This document shows positions 1 through 5,074 of a DNA stretch of 5,074 bases, one piece after another. A program made the position numbers and the translations under genes. The notes beneath the pieces were generated by a model. It searched no databases. It was not told the origin of the DNA and was given only the letters and a program-made list of their open reading frames with translations. Within the stretch, counting starts at the first letter, position 1. Every line of letters starts with the position of its first letter. Source of the stretch: an uncultured Lachnospiraceae bacterium (GTDB lineage Bacteria > Bacillota > Clostridia > Lachnospirales > Lachnospiraceae). The DNA lies in contig CACZOS010000264.1 of NCBI GenBank assembly GCA_902782815.1, positions 1 to 5,074 on the forward strand, read 5' to 3'.

Positions 1-121
1 ATGATCCGTCATCGACGATATCAATCCCGGCCACAACCTCCACATCCTCCATGGGCCTGATCAGGTCACAGACCACGTGTCCCATGAAACCGCTGCATCC
101 GTGTACGATCACTCTGGTCAT
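1..121 (-). CDS. dapB: 4-hydroxy-tetrahydrodipicolinate reductase (DapB), N-terminal 40 codons, cut by window edge
   Basis: DapB reduces the product of DapA with NAD(P)H to tetrahydrodipicolinate in cytoplasmic diaminopimelate/lysine synthesis. Only the N-terminus is visible. It begins MTRVIVHGCSGFMGHVV, which carries the dinucleotide-binding glycine motif GCSGFMG (residues 8-14) at the end of the first beta strand. It continues to VVAGIDIVDD, where AGID (about residues 33-36) matches the end of the second strand; the acidic residue there usually contacts the cofactor ribose. The start is fixed by a strong GGAGGAGG Shine-Dalgarno 7 nt upstream. The gene starts 15 nt after the dapA stop, so the two are almost certainly co-transcribed and translationally close. 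Identification rests on the motif plus the dapA neighbour; the catalytic domain lies outside the window. Confidence 0.9.
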   Translation of the reverse strand, partial: MTRVIVHGCSGFMGHVVCDLIRPMEDVEVVAGIDIVDDGS

Positions 122-136
122 GATAAAACCTCCTCC

Positions 137-1027
137 TTATTCCTTGATGAGACCTACCTCGATCATCGCTTTTTTAAGGCGTTCGGCATGTTCCGGTTCC
201 ATCTCGCTTAAAGGTCTTCTGAGAATGCCCGGGCAGAATCCCATAAATTCCATGGCTTTCTTGACCGGAATCGGATTCACTTCACAAAACAGGGCATTGA
301 TCAGTTCCATATATTTGATCTGCAGGGCTGCGCTCTTCTCCACATTTCCCGCAAAGTATTCCGCGCACATATTGTGGGTATCTTCCGGAGCGATGTTGGC
401 CAGGACCGAGATGACACCCTTGCCGCCCAGGGAGAGTACCGGAACGATCACATCATCATTTCCGGAATAGATATCGATATCACCCTGGGTATCGTACATC
501 AGTCTTGCGGTGTGGGCCAGACTGCCGGTGGCATCCTTTACACCCACGATATTATCCACATCTTTTACCAGGCTGGCAATAGTACCGGTCTCCAGCTTCA
601 CTCCCGTTCTGCTGGGCACATTATACATGATGATGGGAAGGTCCGTGTGCTTCGCTATATGGGTGTAGTGATCGATAAGGCCTTTCTGGGTGGACTTGTT
701 GTAATAGGGGGTGACGATGAGCGCCCCGTCGGCTCCGGCACGTTCCGCTTCCTGGGTAAGGAAAACGGCAGTCCGTGTGCTGTTGGAGCCTGTGCCGGCT
801 ACAACCGGGATACGCTTGTTAACCCGGTTTACGCAGTAACGGATCGCTGCGATGTGCTCCTCATGGTTCAATGTGGATGCTTCGCCGGTGGTTCCCATAA
901 CGATGATGGCATCCGTTTTATTCTCCACCTGATAATCTATGATCTTGCCGAAGCGGTCGTAATCCGTATTATAATTCTGATCAAAGGGGGTGACGATCGC
1001 CACGCCTGAACCTTTAAAAATTGCCAT
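137..1027 (-). CDS. dapA: 4-hydroxy-tetrahydrodipicolinate synthase (DapA)
   Basis: DapA condenses pyruvate with aspartate semialdehyde, the first committed step to diaminopimelate (peptidoglycan) and lysine. The 296-residue protein is the normal family length and forms a (beta/alpha)8 barrel. Visible motifs are GVAIVTPF (8-15), GTTGE (45-49, with the pyruvate-binding Thr pair T46/T47), GTGSNST (78-84), TPYYNK (106-111, Y109), YNVPSRTG (135-142, Y135 and R140) and GVKDATG (162-168), where K164 is the Schiff-base lysine. All expected catalytic residues are present. By alignment to the E. coli enzyme, the lysine-site histidines are kept (H55, H58) but the position of E84 is T86; I infer weak or absent lysine feedback, as in many Gram-positive enzymes. 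The start is supported by AGAAAGGA about 7 nt upstream. The gene lies 47 nt after the cobO-like stop and 15 nt before dapB. That 47-nt gap is too short for a lysine riboswitch. Confidence 0.97.
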   Translation of the reverse strand: MAIFKGSGVAIVTPFDQNYNTDYDRFGKIIDYQVENKTDAIIVMGTTGEASTLNHEEHIAAIRYCVNRVNKRIPVVAGTGSNSTRTAVFLTQEAERAGADGALIVTPYYNKSTQKGLIDHYTHIAKHTDLPIIMYNVPSRTGVKLETGTIASLVKDVDNIVGVKDATGSLAHTARLMYDTQGDIDIYSGNDDVIVPVLSLGGKGVISVLANIAPEDTHNMCAEYFAGNVEKSAALQIKYMELINALFCEVNPIPVKKAMEFMGFCPGILRRPLSEMEPEHAERLKKAMIEVGLIKE

Positions 1028-1074
1028 GTCCTGATCCTTTCTGATTATTTTCTCTGTCTGGTCAACAAGTTTCT

Positions 1075-1605
1075 CTATAGATCGGCGGAAGATCTGGGAT
1101 CAAGTATCCCTCTCTTCTTCTCCCTCTCCGTGGTTATACAGTAAATGCTGTCCGCCAGCTGACGGATGCTGTCGGGAAGGATCCTTCCGGTAAGAATAAG
1201 GTCCATGGAATCATCTTTGCGATGGACTAGTTCCACCAGTTCCTCTTCCGAAATGATGCCAAGTTCCACAAGGCCGAAGACCCCATCCAGAATAAGCAGA
1301 TCACACTGGGCGGTATCCATCACCTTGCGGGCGTAGGACAGGCCCATCCGGATATTCATCACCTGTTCCCGGCGCTTCTCCTCCGGAAGATTGGTATAAT
1401 CATCCATTCCGCTTTCAAAGCGGAAGACCTGCAGTTCCGGTTCAAGTTTCTTCAGAAATTCAAGAGTTTCAGAGTGTTTACAACGCAAAAACTGTACCAT
1501 GATGGCTGTCTTGCCTGATCCGGCCACGCGGATTCCCAGGCCCAGGACAGCGGTGGTTTTTCCTCTTCCTTTTCCGTAATAAACCTGTATACTTCCTTCG
1601 TCCAT
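1075..1605 (-). CDS. cobO: CobO/BtuR-like P-loop corrinoid adenosyltransferase with altered Walker B
   Basis: Members of this family transfer the adenosyl group of ATP to cob(I)alamin or cob(I)yrinic acid diamide in the cytoplasm. The 176-residue protein starts with the family pattern IQVYYGKGRGKTTAVLG (6-22), in which GKGRGKTT (11-18) is the P-loop. It continues with MVQFLR (36-41), LEPELQVFRFE (54-64), the Walker B strand CDLLILDG (101-108) and LILTGRILPDSIRQLAD (136-152). Two features are odd. The Glu that normally follows the Walker B Asp and helps bind magnesium is Gly108 (codon GGG, one base from GAG). The usual C-terminal pattern with HPFD...GIKAR.GIEY is absent, the end reading REKKRGILDPRSSADL. 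From memory, a Lachnospiraceae subgroup also lacks that tail but keeps the Glu. I chose the ATG at 1605 because a good Shine-Dalgarno precedes it; an upstream in-frame ATG at 1656 (193 residues) has none. Co-directional with hisS (60-nt gap) and dapA. Family membership is secure; activity and exact corrinoid substrate are not. Confidence 0.83.
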   Translation of the reverse strand: MDEGSIQVYYGKGRGKTTAVLGLGIRVAGSGKTAIMVQFLRCKHSETLEFLKKLEPELQVFRFESGMDDYTNLPEEKRREQVMNIRMGLSYARKVMDTAQCDLLILDGVFGLVELGIISEEELVELVHRKDDSMDLILTGRILPDSIRQLADSIYCITTEREKKRGILDPRSSADL

Positions 1606-1612
1606 AACCGTA

Positions 1613-1621
1613 CCTTTCTCC
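1613..1621 (-). promoter_or_regulatory. Shine-Dalgarno that decides the cobO-like start
   Basis: Read on the minus strand this is GGAGAAAGG, followed by a 7-nt spacer (TACGGTT) and the ATG at 1605. It also overlaps an in-frame ATG at 1623 (residue 12 of the long form). The farther in-frame ATGs at 1656 and 1641 have no comparable purine run ahead of them, so the 176-residue protein is preferred over the 193-residue form. Confidence 0.7.
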
Positions 1622-1665
1622 ATGATGCATATTTGGTTCATAATATCACATAACATGTAAAAAAT

Positions 1666-2904
1666 CTACTCTGAAAAGAATCTGGGCTCATCATCCCTGC
1701 CCAGGACCATAAAACCGTCATATCCCTGTTCTTCCAGTCTGTTCAGGAACTTGCCCAGCTTTTTGGGCTTCAGGAAGAGGGAGACGGCATACCGGTCTCT
1801 CAGACTTTCTGCTCTGCGGATTGCCTCTCCGATCTCCTTCTCCTCATAGAACAATACCATCTTGGCAGGCTTGTCCTTCAACGCTTCTTTCCGGTCGGTC
1901 AGGATACTGAATATCCGCTCGAATCCGATGGAAAATCCCACTGCGGGAATCTGCTCCTTCACAAACTTGCCGATAAGATTGTCATACCTGCCGCCTCCGG
2001 CGATGGAGCTGCCGAAGTCCAGAGACTCGATCTCAAATACCGTTCCGGTATAATAGCCCTGCCCTCTCACCAGGGTCATGTCGTACTCCACACTGTAACG
2101 TCCGTCGGCCAGCGCATTGGAGGTATCAATGATCATGGCCAGGGTATCGATCCGGTCTGTGTGTCCGCAAAGGCTTCCCACATAATCCAGGGTAAAGGGG
2201 GCATTCCCGATCATCTTCATAAAGTTCATGATCACTTCGGGAGCGAATTCTTTTGCCCGCAGTTCTTCCTCCACTCCTTCAGGACCGATCTTGCCCAGCT
2301 TGTCAAAGCTGATGCAGACACTGTCAAGCTGATCCTCCGCAAATCCGGCGGACAGCAGGATCTCTTTTAAAATCCGGCGGTCGTTGACCTTGATCTTAAA
2401 CCGGTCGATCCCGATGTTCAAAAGAGCCTTGGCCGTCGTGTGGATCAGCTCGATCTCGCAGGTGGGAGAATCAGAACCCAGGATATCGATGTCACACTGC
2501 ATGAATTCTCTGAGTCTTCCCTTCTGGGGGCGCTCCGCGCGATATACCTTATCCATCTGGATCACTTTAAAGGGATTGGGCAGGGCGGCTCTGTTGTTGG
2601 CATAATAACGGCTTAAGGGCAGGGTGAGGTCATAGCGGAGTCCGAGATCCGCAATCTTATCCGGATCACCTGCCTCAATCGCTTTCCTCAGTTTGTCCCC
2701 TCTTTTCATCACTTTGAAGATAAGGTTCAGATTATCTCCCCCGTCACTCTTATCCAGATTTTCAATATCCTCGAGAATGGGTGTATTTATTCTCTGGAAG
2801 CCGCAGGATTCGTAGGTCTCGCCGATCTTCCTCTGCAGATACTCCCTGAGTTCTGCCTGGGCGGGTAAATAGTCATTTGTCCCTTTCACCGGAGTGATCT
2901 TCAT
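1666..2904 (-). CDS. hisS: Histidyl-tRNA synthetase, short C-terminal domain
   Basis: This class II synthetase charges tRNA-His with histidine in the cytoplasm. In 412 residues it shows, in order: KGTNDYLP (7-14); LRYDLTLPLSRYYA (89-102), the ATP/histidine region that reads LRPEGT in E. coli; motif 2, VYRAERPQKGRLREFMQCDIDILG (120-143); LVRGQGYYTGTVFE (278-291), whose R280 corresponds to the catalytic arginine 259 of E. coli; GGGRYDNLIG (303-312); and motif 3, AVGFSIGFERI (321-331). The catalytic domain therefore looks intact. The C-terminal part after about residue 345 is only about 65 residues, shorter than the usual ~90-100-residue anticodon-binding domain, though KPKKLGKFLNRLEEQGYDG resembles its last half. 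The RGQGYY variant and short tail recall a HisRS subgroup of Lachnospiraceae (from memory). GGGAGG lies 7 nt before the ATG. No T-box is visible upstream; the free space before the gene is only about 130 nt and includes another gene's terminator. Probable first gene of the hisS-cobO-dapA-dapB run. Confidence 0.95.
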   Translation of the reverse strand: MKITPVKGTNDYLPAQAELREYLQRKIGETYESCGFQRINTPILEDIENLDKSDGGDNLNLIFKVMKRGDKLRKAIEAGDPDKIADLGLRYDLTLPLSRYYANNRAALPNPFKVIQMDKVYRAERPQKGRLREFMQCDIDILGSDSPTCEIELIHTTAKALLNIGIDRFKIKVNDRRILKEILLSAGFAEDQLDSVCISFDKLGKIGPEGVEEELRAKEFAPEVIMNFMKMIGNAPFTLDYVGSLCGHTDRIDTLAMIIDTSNALADGRYSVEYDMTLVRGQGYYTGTVFEIESLDFGSSIAGGGRYDNLIGKFVKEQIPAVGFSIGFERIFSILTDRKEALKDKPAKMVLFYEEKEIGEAIRRAESLRDRYAVSLFLKPKKLGKFLNRLEEQGYDGFMVLGRDDEPRFFSE

Positions 2905-2928
2905 TTTCTTTCCTCCCTTTTCTCTCTC

Positions 2929-2957
2929 TGTGTATCTTTATCTCTTCCATATGACAA
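2929..2957 (-). promoter_or_regulatory. Possible promoter of hisS and the downstream operon
   Basis: On the minus strand TTGTCA (2957-2952, 5 of 6 to the -35 consensus) stands 17 bp from TACACA (2934-2929, 3 of 6 to the -10 consensus). It lies just past the terminator of the SSB-like gene and would give a leader of about 20 nt carrying the hisS Shine-Dalgarno. The -10 match is weak, so position is as important as sequence here; a promoter must lie nearby if the terminator is efficient. Confidence 0.35.
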
Positions 2958-2961
2958 AGTA

Positions 2962-2995
2962 TAAGACAAAAAGGCTGCCCCTTTTGAGCAGCCTT
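2962..2995 (-). terminator. Rho-independent terminator of the SSB-like gene
   Basis: On the minus strand AAGGCTGC (2995-2988) and GCAGCCTT (2978-2971) form an 8-bp stem with a 9-nt loop. The T run TTTTTGTCTT overlaps the stem end and continues to about 2962. It begins about 38 nt after the stop codon of the SSB-like gene at 3033 and before the hisS start, so it separates the two transcription units. Confidence 0.88.
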
Positions 2996-3032
2996 ATCGT
3001 ATTCTTTCCAAATCATTATTACAGCGTTTTCC

Positions 3033-3692
3033 CTAATCAGCGACATACTGTGCAGGATATTCCACAGTTTCCTGGAAATACTCCATCTTGCTGACCGAAA
3101 CCTCGTAGGCGATCATCTTTATCACATCGAGATCATTCAGCTTCTTCTGATATTCTCTGCTCTGGATCCTTCCCCACAGCCGGACCCTGCTCCCGACCGG
3201 AAGCGTCCTGGCATATCTGGCATTCCTGCCCCAGCAGATACACGGGATGTAATCGGACTTGCTGTAGGCCCGGTTAACCGCAAGGAGAATATCGGCGATC
3301 TCTCTTCCGAAGGGAGTGACCCGGTAGATAGGTTCCTTACAGATATATCCGTCCAGAAAGATCATGTTGGGTTCCAGGTTGTCGAGATGGTCCAGCAATA
3401 CATACTCCCGGACAAAGAGGGAGAGGATCAGATGATTCTTATGTCCCACATGCTGATTAAAGGAGCGGAACTGTCCTCTCACTTCCATATACTGCCCAAG
3501 GTAGGACTGATCTACATCGATAATACGCTCGGATATAAGCAGCGGTATGATATCATTGGACTCACTGAGTCTGCTCACCTTCAGTTTTACATAGTAGAAA
3601 CCCTCTCCGAACACTTCATGACTGTATTCAAATTCAGAGACGATCTCCCCTTCGACAACCACCTGATTATTCTGTAATAATTGTTCTGCCAT
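3033..3692 (-). CDS. Two-domain OB-fold protein, single-stranded DNA-binding protein-like
   Basis: The 219-residue protein seems to be two OB folds in tandem. The second (about 110-206) is clearly SSB-like: FLDGYICKEPIYRVTPFGRE (112-131), LLAVNRAYSKSDYIPCICWG (136-155), RVRLWGRIQSREY (169-181) and IAYEVSVSKMEYF (194-206). The first (about 10-100) repeats the layout more loosely: VVVEGEIVSEFEYS (11-24), LKVSRLSESNDIIPLLIS (37-54), YMEVRGQFRSFNQ (68-80) and LILSLFVREYVLL (88-100). This suggests an internal duplication with the C-terminal copy nearer to classical SSB. There is no acidic SSB tail ending in a DDxPF-like peptide; the end is EYPAQYVAD. I see no signal peptide or membrane segment. 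I infer binding of single-stranded DNA or RNA, but its role is unknown and it is unlikely to be the main replicative SSB. AGGAGG stands 8 nt before the ATG and is predicted to be buried in leader structure. It has its own promoter and terminator and is divergent from bipA. Confidence 0.85.
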   Translation of the reverse strand: MAEQLLQNNQVVVEGEIVSEFEYSHEVFGEGFYYVKLKVSRLSESNDIIPLLISERIIDVDQSYLGQYMEVRGQFRSFNQHVGHKNHLILSLFVREYVLLDHLDNLEPNMIFLDGYICKEPIYRVTPFGREIADILLAVNRAYSKSDYIPCICWGRNARYARTLPVGSRVRLWGRIQSREYQKKLNDLDVIKMIAYEVSVSKMEYFQETVEYPAQYVAD

Positions 3693-3831
3693 AGTTTATT
3701 CCTCCTGTCCGCAGCAAGCCATCTGATGATTAATGTGGTCTTCAAAACAATGGGCTGCAATTCCGGTCAGATCCTGCCGGACTTTGAGGAGAAATCGACA
3801 TTTCAGGCAGATTATTCCGTCTTTATAAAAC
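3693..3831 (-). promoter_or_regulatory. Structured 5' leader that can sequester the SSB-like gene's ribosome binding site
   Basis: Between the predicted start of transcription and the ATG lie about 139 nt. The Shine-Dalgarno AGGAGGAA (3706-3699) pairs over 8 bp with TTTCTCCT (3794-3787, one G-U). The adjacent CTGCGGAC (3714-3707) pairs with GTCCGGCAG (3782-3774) with one bulged G, and TCAGAT (3726-3721) pairs with ATCTGA (3772-3767). This makes about 22 bp of interrupted stem around a 40-nt loop (3766-3727). A competing hairpin, TCCGG-CAG / CTG-A-CCGGA (3781-3762, 8 bp, triloop, one bulged A), uses the same 5' bases. A further alternative pairs TCTGCC (3811-3806) with GGCAGG (3778-3773). I do not recognise it as a known riboswitch class. 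The pairing is seen in the sequence; a regulatory function is inference. Confidence 0.55.
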
Positions 3832-3837
3832 AGATTC

Positions 3838-3866
3838 AGTATAATAATTCTGCTATAAAATGTCAA
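3838..3866 (-). promoter_or_regulatory. Strong sigma-A-type promoter for the SSB-like gene
   Basis: On the minus strand a perfect TTGACA (3866-3861) is followed by a 17-bp spacer and TATACT (3843-3838, 5 of 6 to consensus). Transcription should start near 3831. This is the best promoter in the window and implies high basal transcription of the SSB-like gene, leaving room for control in the leader. Confidence 0.85.
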
Positions 3867-3922
3867 CCTAAAATAATGCTGACAGACCCGATGTTTTTCC
3901 TCTTATGTCCTGATTTGTGTCC

Positions 3923-3964
3923 GGGGGGATTCCTTCCGGTCGGCATCTCCCCCACCCTTTTTTT
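3923..3964 (+). terminator. Terminator-like hairpin upstream of bipA, function unclear
   Basis: On the plus strand GGGGGGAT (3923-3930) can pair with ATCTCCCCC (3945-3953) as 8 bp with one bulged T around a 14-nt loop. After ACCC comes a run of seven T (3958-3964). This polarity fits an intrinsic terminator for plus-strand transcription, but no plus-strand gene lies upstream in the window and the likely bipA promoter is downstream of it. The T run starts 5 nt past the stem, which weakens the case. It could protect bipA from stray read-through, end a short unannotated RNA, or be chance. Confidence 0.35.
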
Positions 3965-3974
3965 CCTCTTGGTG

Positions 3975-4003
3975 TTGTTTCTTTTTCTCCGATATGGTAG
4001 AAT
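3975..4003 (+). promoter_or_regulatory. Likely extended -10 promoter of typA/bipA
   Basis: TAGAAT (3998-4003, 5 of 6 to the -10 consensus) is preceded directly by TGG, the extended -10 TGn element. Seventeen bp upstream lies TTGTTT (3975-3980), only 3 of 6 to the -35 consensus. Transcription would start near 4010 and give a leader of about 49 nt with no obvious structure. Confidence 0.6.
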
Positions 4004-4058
4004 TATTTGGTTTACTGAAAATAAAAATCTAAGCTGATCAATAGAAAGAAGGCCATTT

Positions 4059-5074
4059 ATGAAAATATCCAGAGAAGATGTCCGCAACGTAGCCATCATT
4101 GCTCATGTCGATCACGGCAAAACGACCCTGGTGGATGAACTCCTTAAACAGAGCGGTACCTTCCGCGAACATCAGGAAGTCGTGGAGCGGGTGATGGACT
4201 CCAACGATATTGAAAGAGAACGGGGAATTACCATCCTTTCCAAAAATACCGCTGTGACCTATGACGGGGTAAAGATCAATATCGTAGATACTCCCGGCCA
4301 TGCCGATTTCGGTGGCGAGGTGGAACGCGTCCTGAAAATGGTGGACGGTGTCATCCTGGTGGTGGATGCCTTCGAAGGACCGATGCCCCAGACAAAATTC
4401 GTGCTGAAAAAAGCCCTGGAACTCAATCACCCCGTGATCGTCTGTGTCAACAAGATCGACCGTCCCGAAGCCCGGCCCGAAGAAGTCATGGATGAAGTCC
4501 TTGAACTCTTTCTGGAGCTGGATGCCGATGATGATCAGCTGGACAGTCCCTTCGTCTATGCCTCAGCCAAATCCGGCATAGCCATGCTGGAACTCAGTGA
4601 GAAAGGCACGGACATGCGTCCTCTCTTTGAGACCATCATCAACCATATCCCGGCACCCACCGGTGACCCCGATGCCGATACACAGGTTCTGATCAGCACC
4701 ATCGATTACAACGAATATGTGGGAAGGATCGGCGTAGGCAAGGTGGAAAACGGTTCCATCCGCGTCAATCAGGATGTTCTCCTGGTCAATCATCACGATA
4801 AATCCTTCAGCAGGAAGGAACGGATCAGCAAACTCTATGAATTCTCCGGCCTTGAAAAAGTGGAGGTGAAAGAAGCCACAGTGGGCTCCATCGTGGCCAT
4901 ATCCGGAATCTCCGACATCCATATCGGGGATACCATCTGTTCACCCGATAACCCCCGGCCTATCCCCTTCCAGAAGATCTCGGAGCCTACCATCGCCATG
5001 CAGTTCATCGTCAATGACAGTCCCCTGGCCGGCAAAGAGGGCAAATATGTCACTTCCCGCCACCTCCGGGACAG
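4059..5074 (+). CDS. typA: Ribosome-associated GTPase TypA/BipA, first 338 codons, cut by window edge
   Basis: TypA/BipA is an EF-G-like translational GTPase that binds the ribosome and, in studied bacteria, supports 50S assembly and growth at low temperature or under stress. The GTPase domain shows all G motifs: AHVDHGKTT (15-23, P-loop), ERERGITI (52-59, switch I), [11 protein letters not shown] (77-87, switch II, with catalytic-position H81), NKID (131-134) and SAKSG (169-173). The downstream [13 protein letters not shown] region (about 223-235) begins the EF-Tu-like beta-barrel domain 2. [27 protein letters not shown] near the edge is typical of TypA and separates it from EF-G and LepA. 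The full protein is normally about 610 residues, so roughly 270 are missing. The start has AGAAAGAAGG, nearly the full anti-Shine-Dalgarno complement, 6 nt upstream. The reading frame is open to the window end with no frameshift. Divergent from the SSB-like gene and probably transcribed from the promoter near 4000. Confidence 0.97.
   Translation, partial: MKISREDVRNVAIIAHVDHGKTTLVDELLKQSGTFREHQEVVERVMDSNDIERERGITILSKNTAVTYDGVKINIVDTPGHADFGGEVERVLKMVDGVILVVDAFEGPMPQTKFVLKKALELNHPVIVCVNKIDRPEARPEEVMDEVLELFLELDADDDQLDSPFVYASAKSGIAMLELSEKGTDMRPLFETIINHIPAPTGDPDADTQVLISTIDYNEYVGRIGVGKVENGSIRVNQDVLLVNHHDKSFSRKERISKLYEFSGLEKVEVKEATVGSIVAISGISDIHIGDTICSPDNPRPIPFQKISEPTIAMQFIVNDSPLAGKEGKYVTSRHLRD

Noticed and set aside
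374..1009. A 211-codon open frame on the plus strand opposite dapA
   Set aside because: It is the antisense of a clear dapA gene, has no convincing ribosome binding site, and its translation shows no family motifs.
1028..1074. Possible lysine riboswitch or terminator between the cobO-like gene and dapA
   Set aside because: Forty-seven nt is far too short for a lysine riboswitch and there is no stem followed by a T run.
1606..1656. Longer 193-residue start of the cobO-like protein
   Set aside because: The extra 17 residues have no family similarity, and the upstream ATG lacks a Shine-Dalgarno while the ATG at 1605 has a good one.
2905..3032. Possible T-box leader ahead of hisS
   Set aside because: The space contains only an ordinary terminator for the upstream gene, and no T-box consensus or antiterminator alternative is visible.
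3681..4037. A 118-codon plus-strand open frame across the intergenic region, with a hydrophobic Phe/Leu stretch
   Set aside because: It starts inside the SSB-like gene, has no Shine-Dalgarno, and the hydrophobic stretch is the direct translation of T-rich non-coding sequence. A shorter start at 3875 also lacks a ribosome binding site.
3863..4099. A 78-codon minus-strand open frame rich in Lys/Arg
   Set aside because: It overlaps the bipA start and promoter, lacks a ribosome binding site, and its basic stretch is the antisense of the T-rich spacer.
4563..4922. A His- and Asp-rich open frame on the minus strand inside bipA
   Set aside because: It lies wholly opposite the intact TypA/BipA frame; the composition is what the antisense of that codon use yields. 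The same holds for minus-strand frames at 4038-4430 and 4835-5053.

Overview
The window looks like chromosomal core DNA from a Clostridia bacterium, most likely a Lachnospiraceae relative. The evidence is the strong Shine-Dalgarno sequences of the AGGAGG type, moderate GC, a HisRS of the LRYDLT/RGQGYYTG type, a two-domain SSB-like protein, and a gene order that (from memory, not searched) resembles that family. I see no mobile element, CRISPR array, rRNA or tRNA gene.

Minus strand, read from about 3866 down to 1. A near-consensus promoter drives a ~139-nt structured leader and a 219-residue protein with two tandem OB folds, similar to single-stranded DNA-binding protein. An intrinsic terminator closes that unit. 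Directly behind it begins a second run of four genes in one direction: hisS (histidyl-tRNA synthetase), a CobO/BtuR-like P-loop adenosyltransferase, dapA, and the first 40 codons of dapB, which runs off the left edge. The gaps are 60, 47 and 15 nt with no terminator between them, so they probably form one operon. dapA and dapB encode consecutive steps of the diaminopimelate/lysine pathway. hisS and the cobO-like gene have no obvious biochemical link to them.

Plus strand. From 4059 to the right edge lies the first 338 codons of typA/bipA, a ribosome-associated translational GTPase, read divergently from the SSB-like gene. The 366-bp gap between the two (3693-4058) holds the structured leader and promoter of the SSB-like gene, a terminator-like hairpin on the plus strand, and a likely extended -10 promoter for bipA. 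I see nothing specific in 3867-3922.

Most of the window is ordinary housekeeping sequence. The best candidate for something undescribed is the leader of the SSB-like gene: its Shine-Dalgarno sequence is locked in an interrupted stem of about 22 bp, and a compact hairpin inside the 5' arm would be mutually exclusive with that stem, as in a translational switch. A second point of interest is the CobO-like protein, where the usual Walker B Asp-Glu reads Asp-Gly and the usual family C-terminus is missing.
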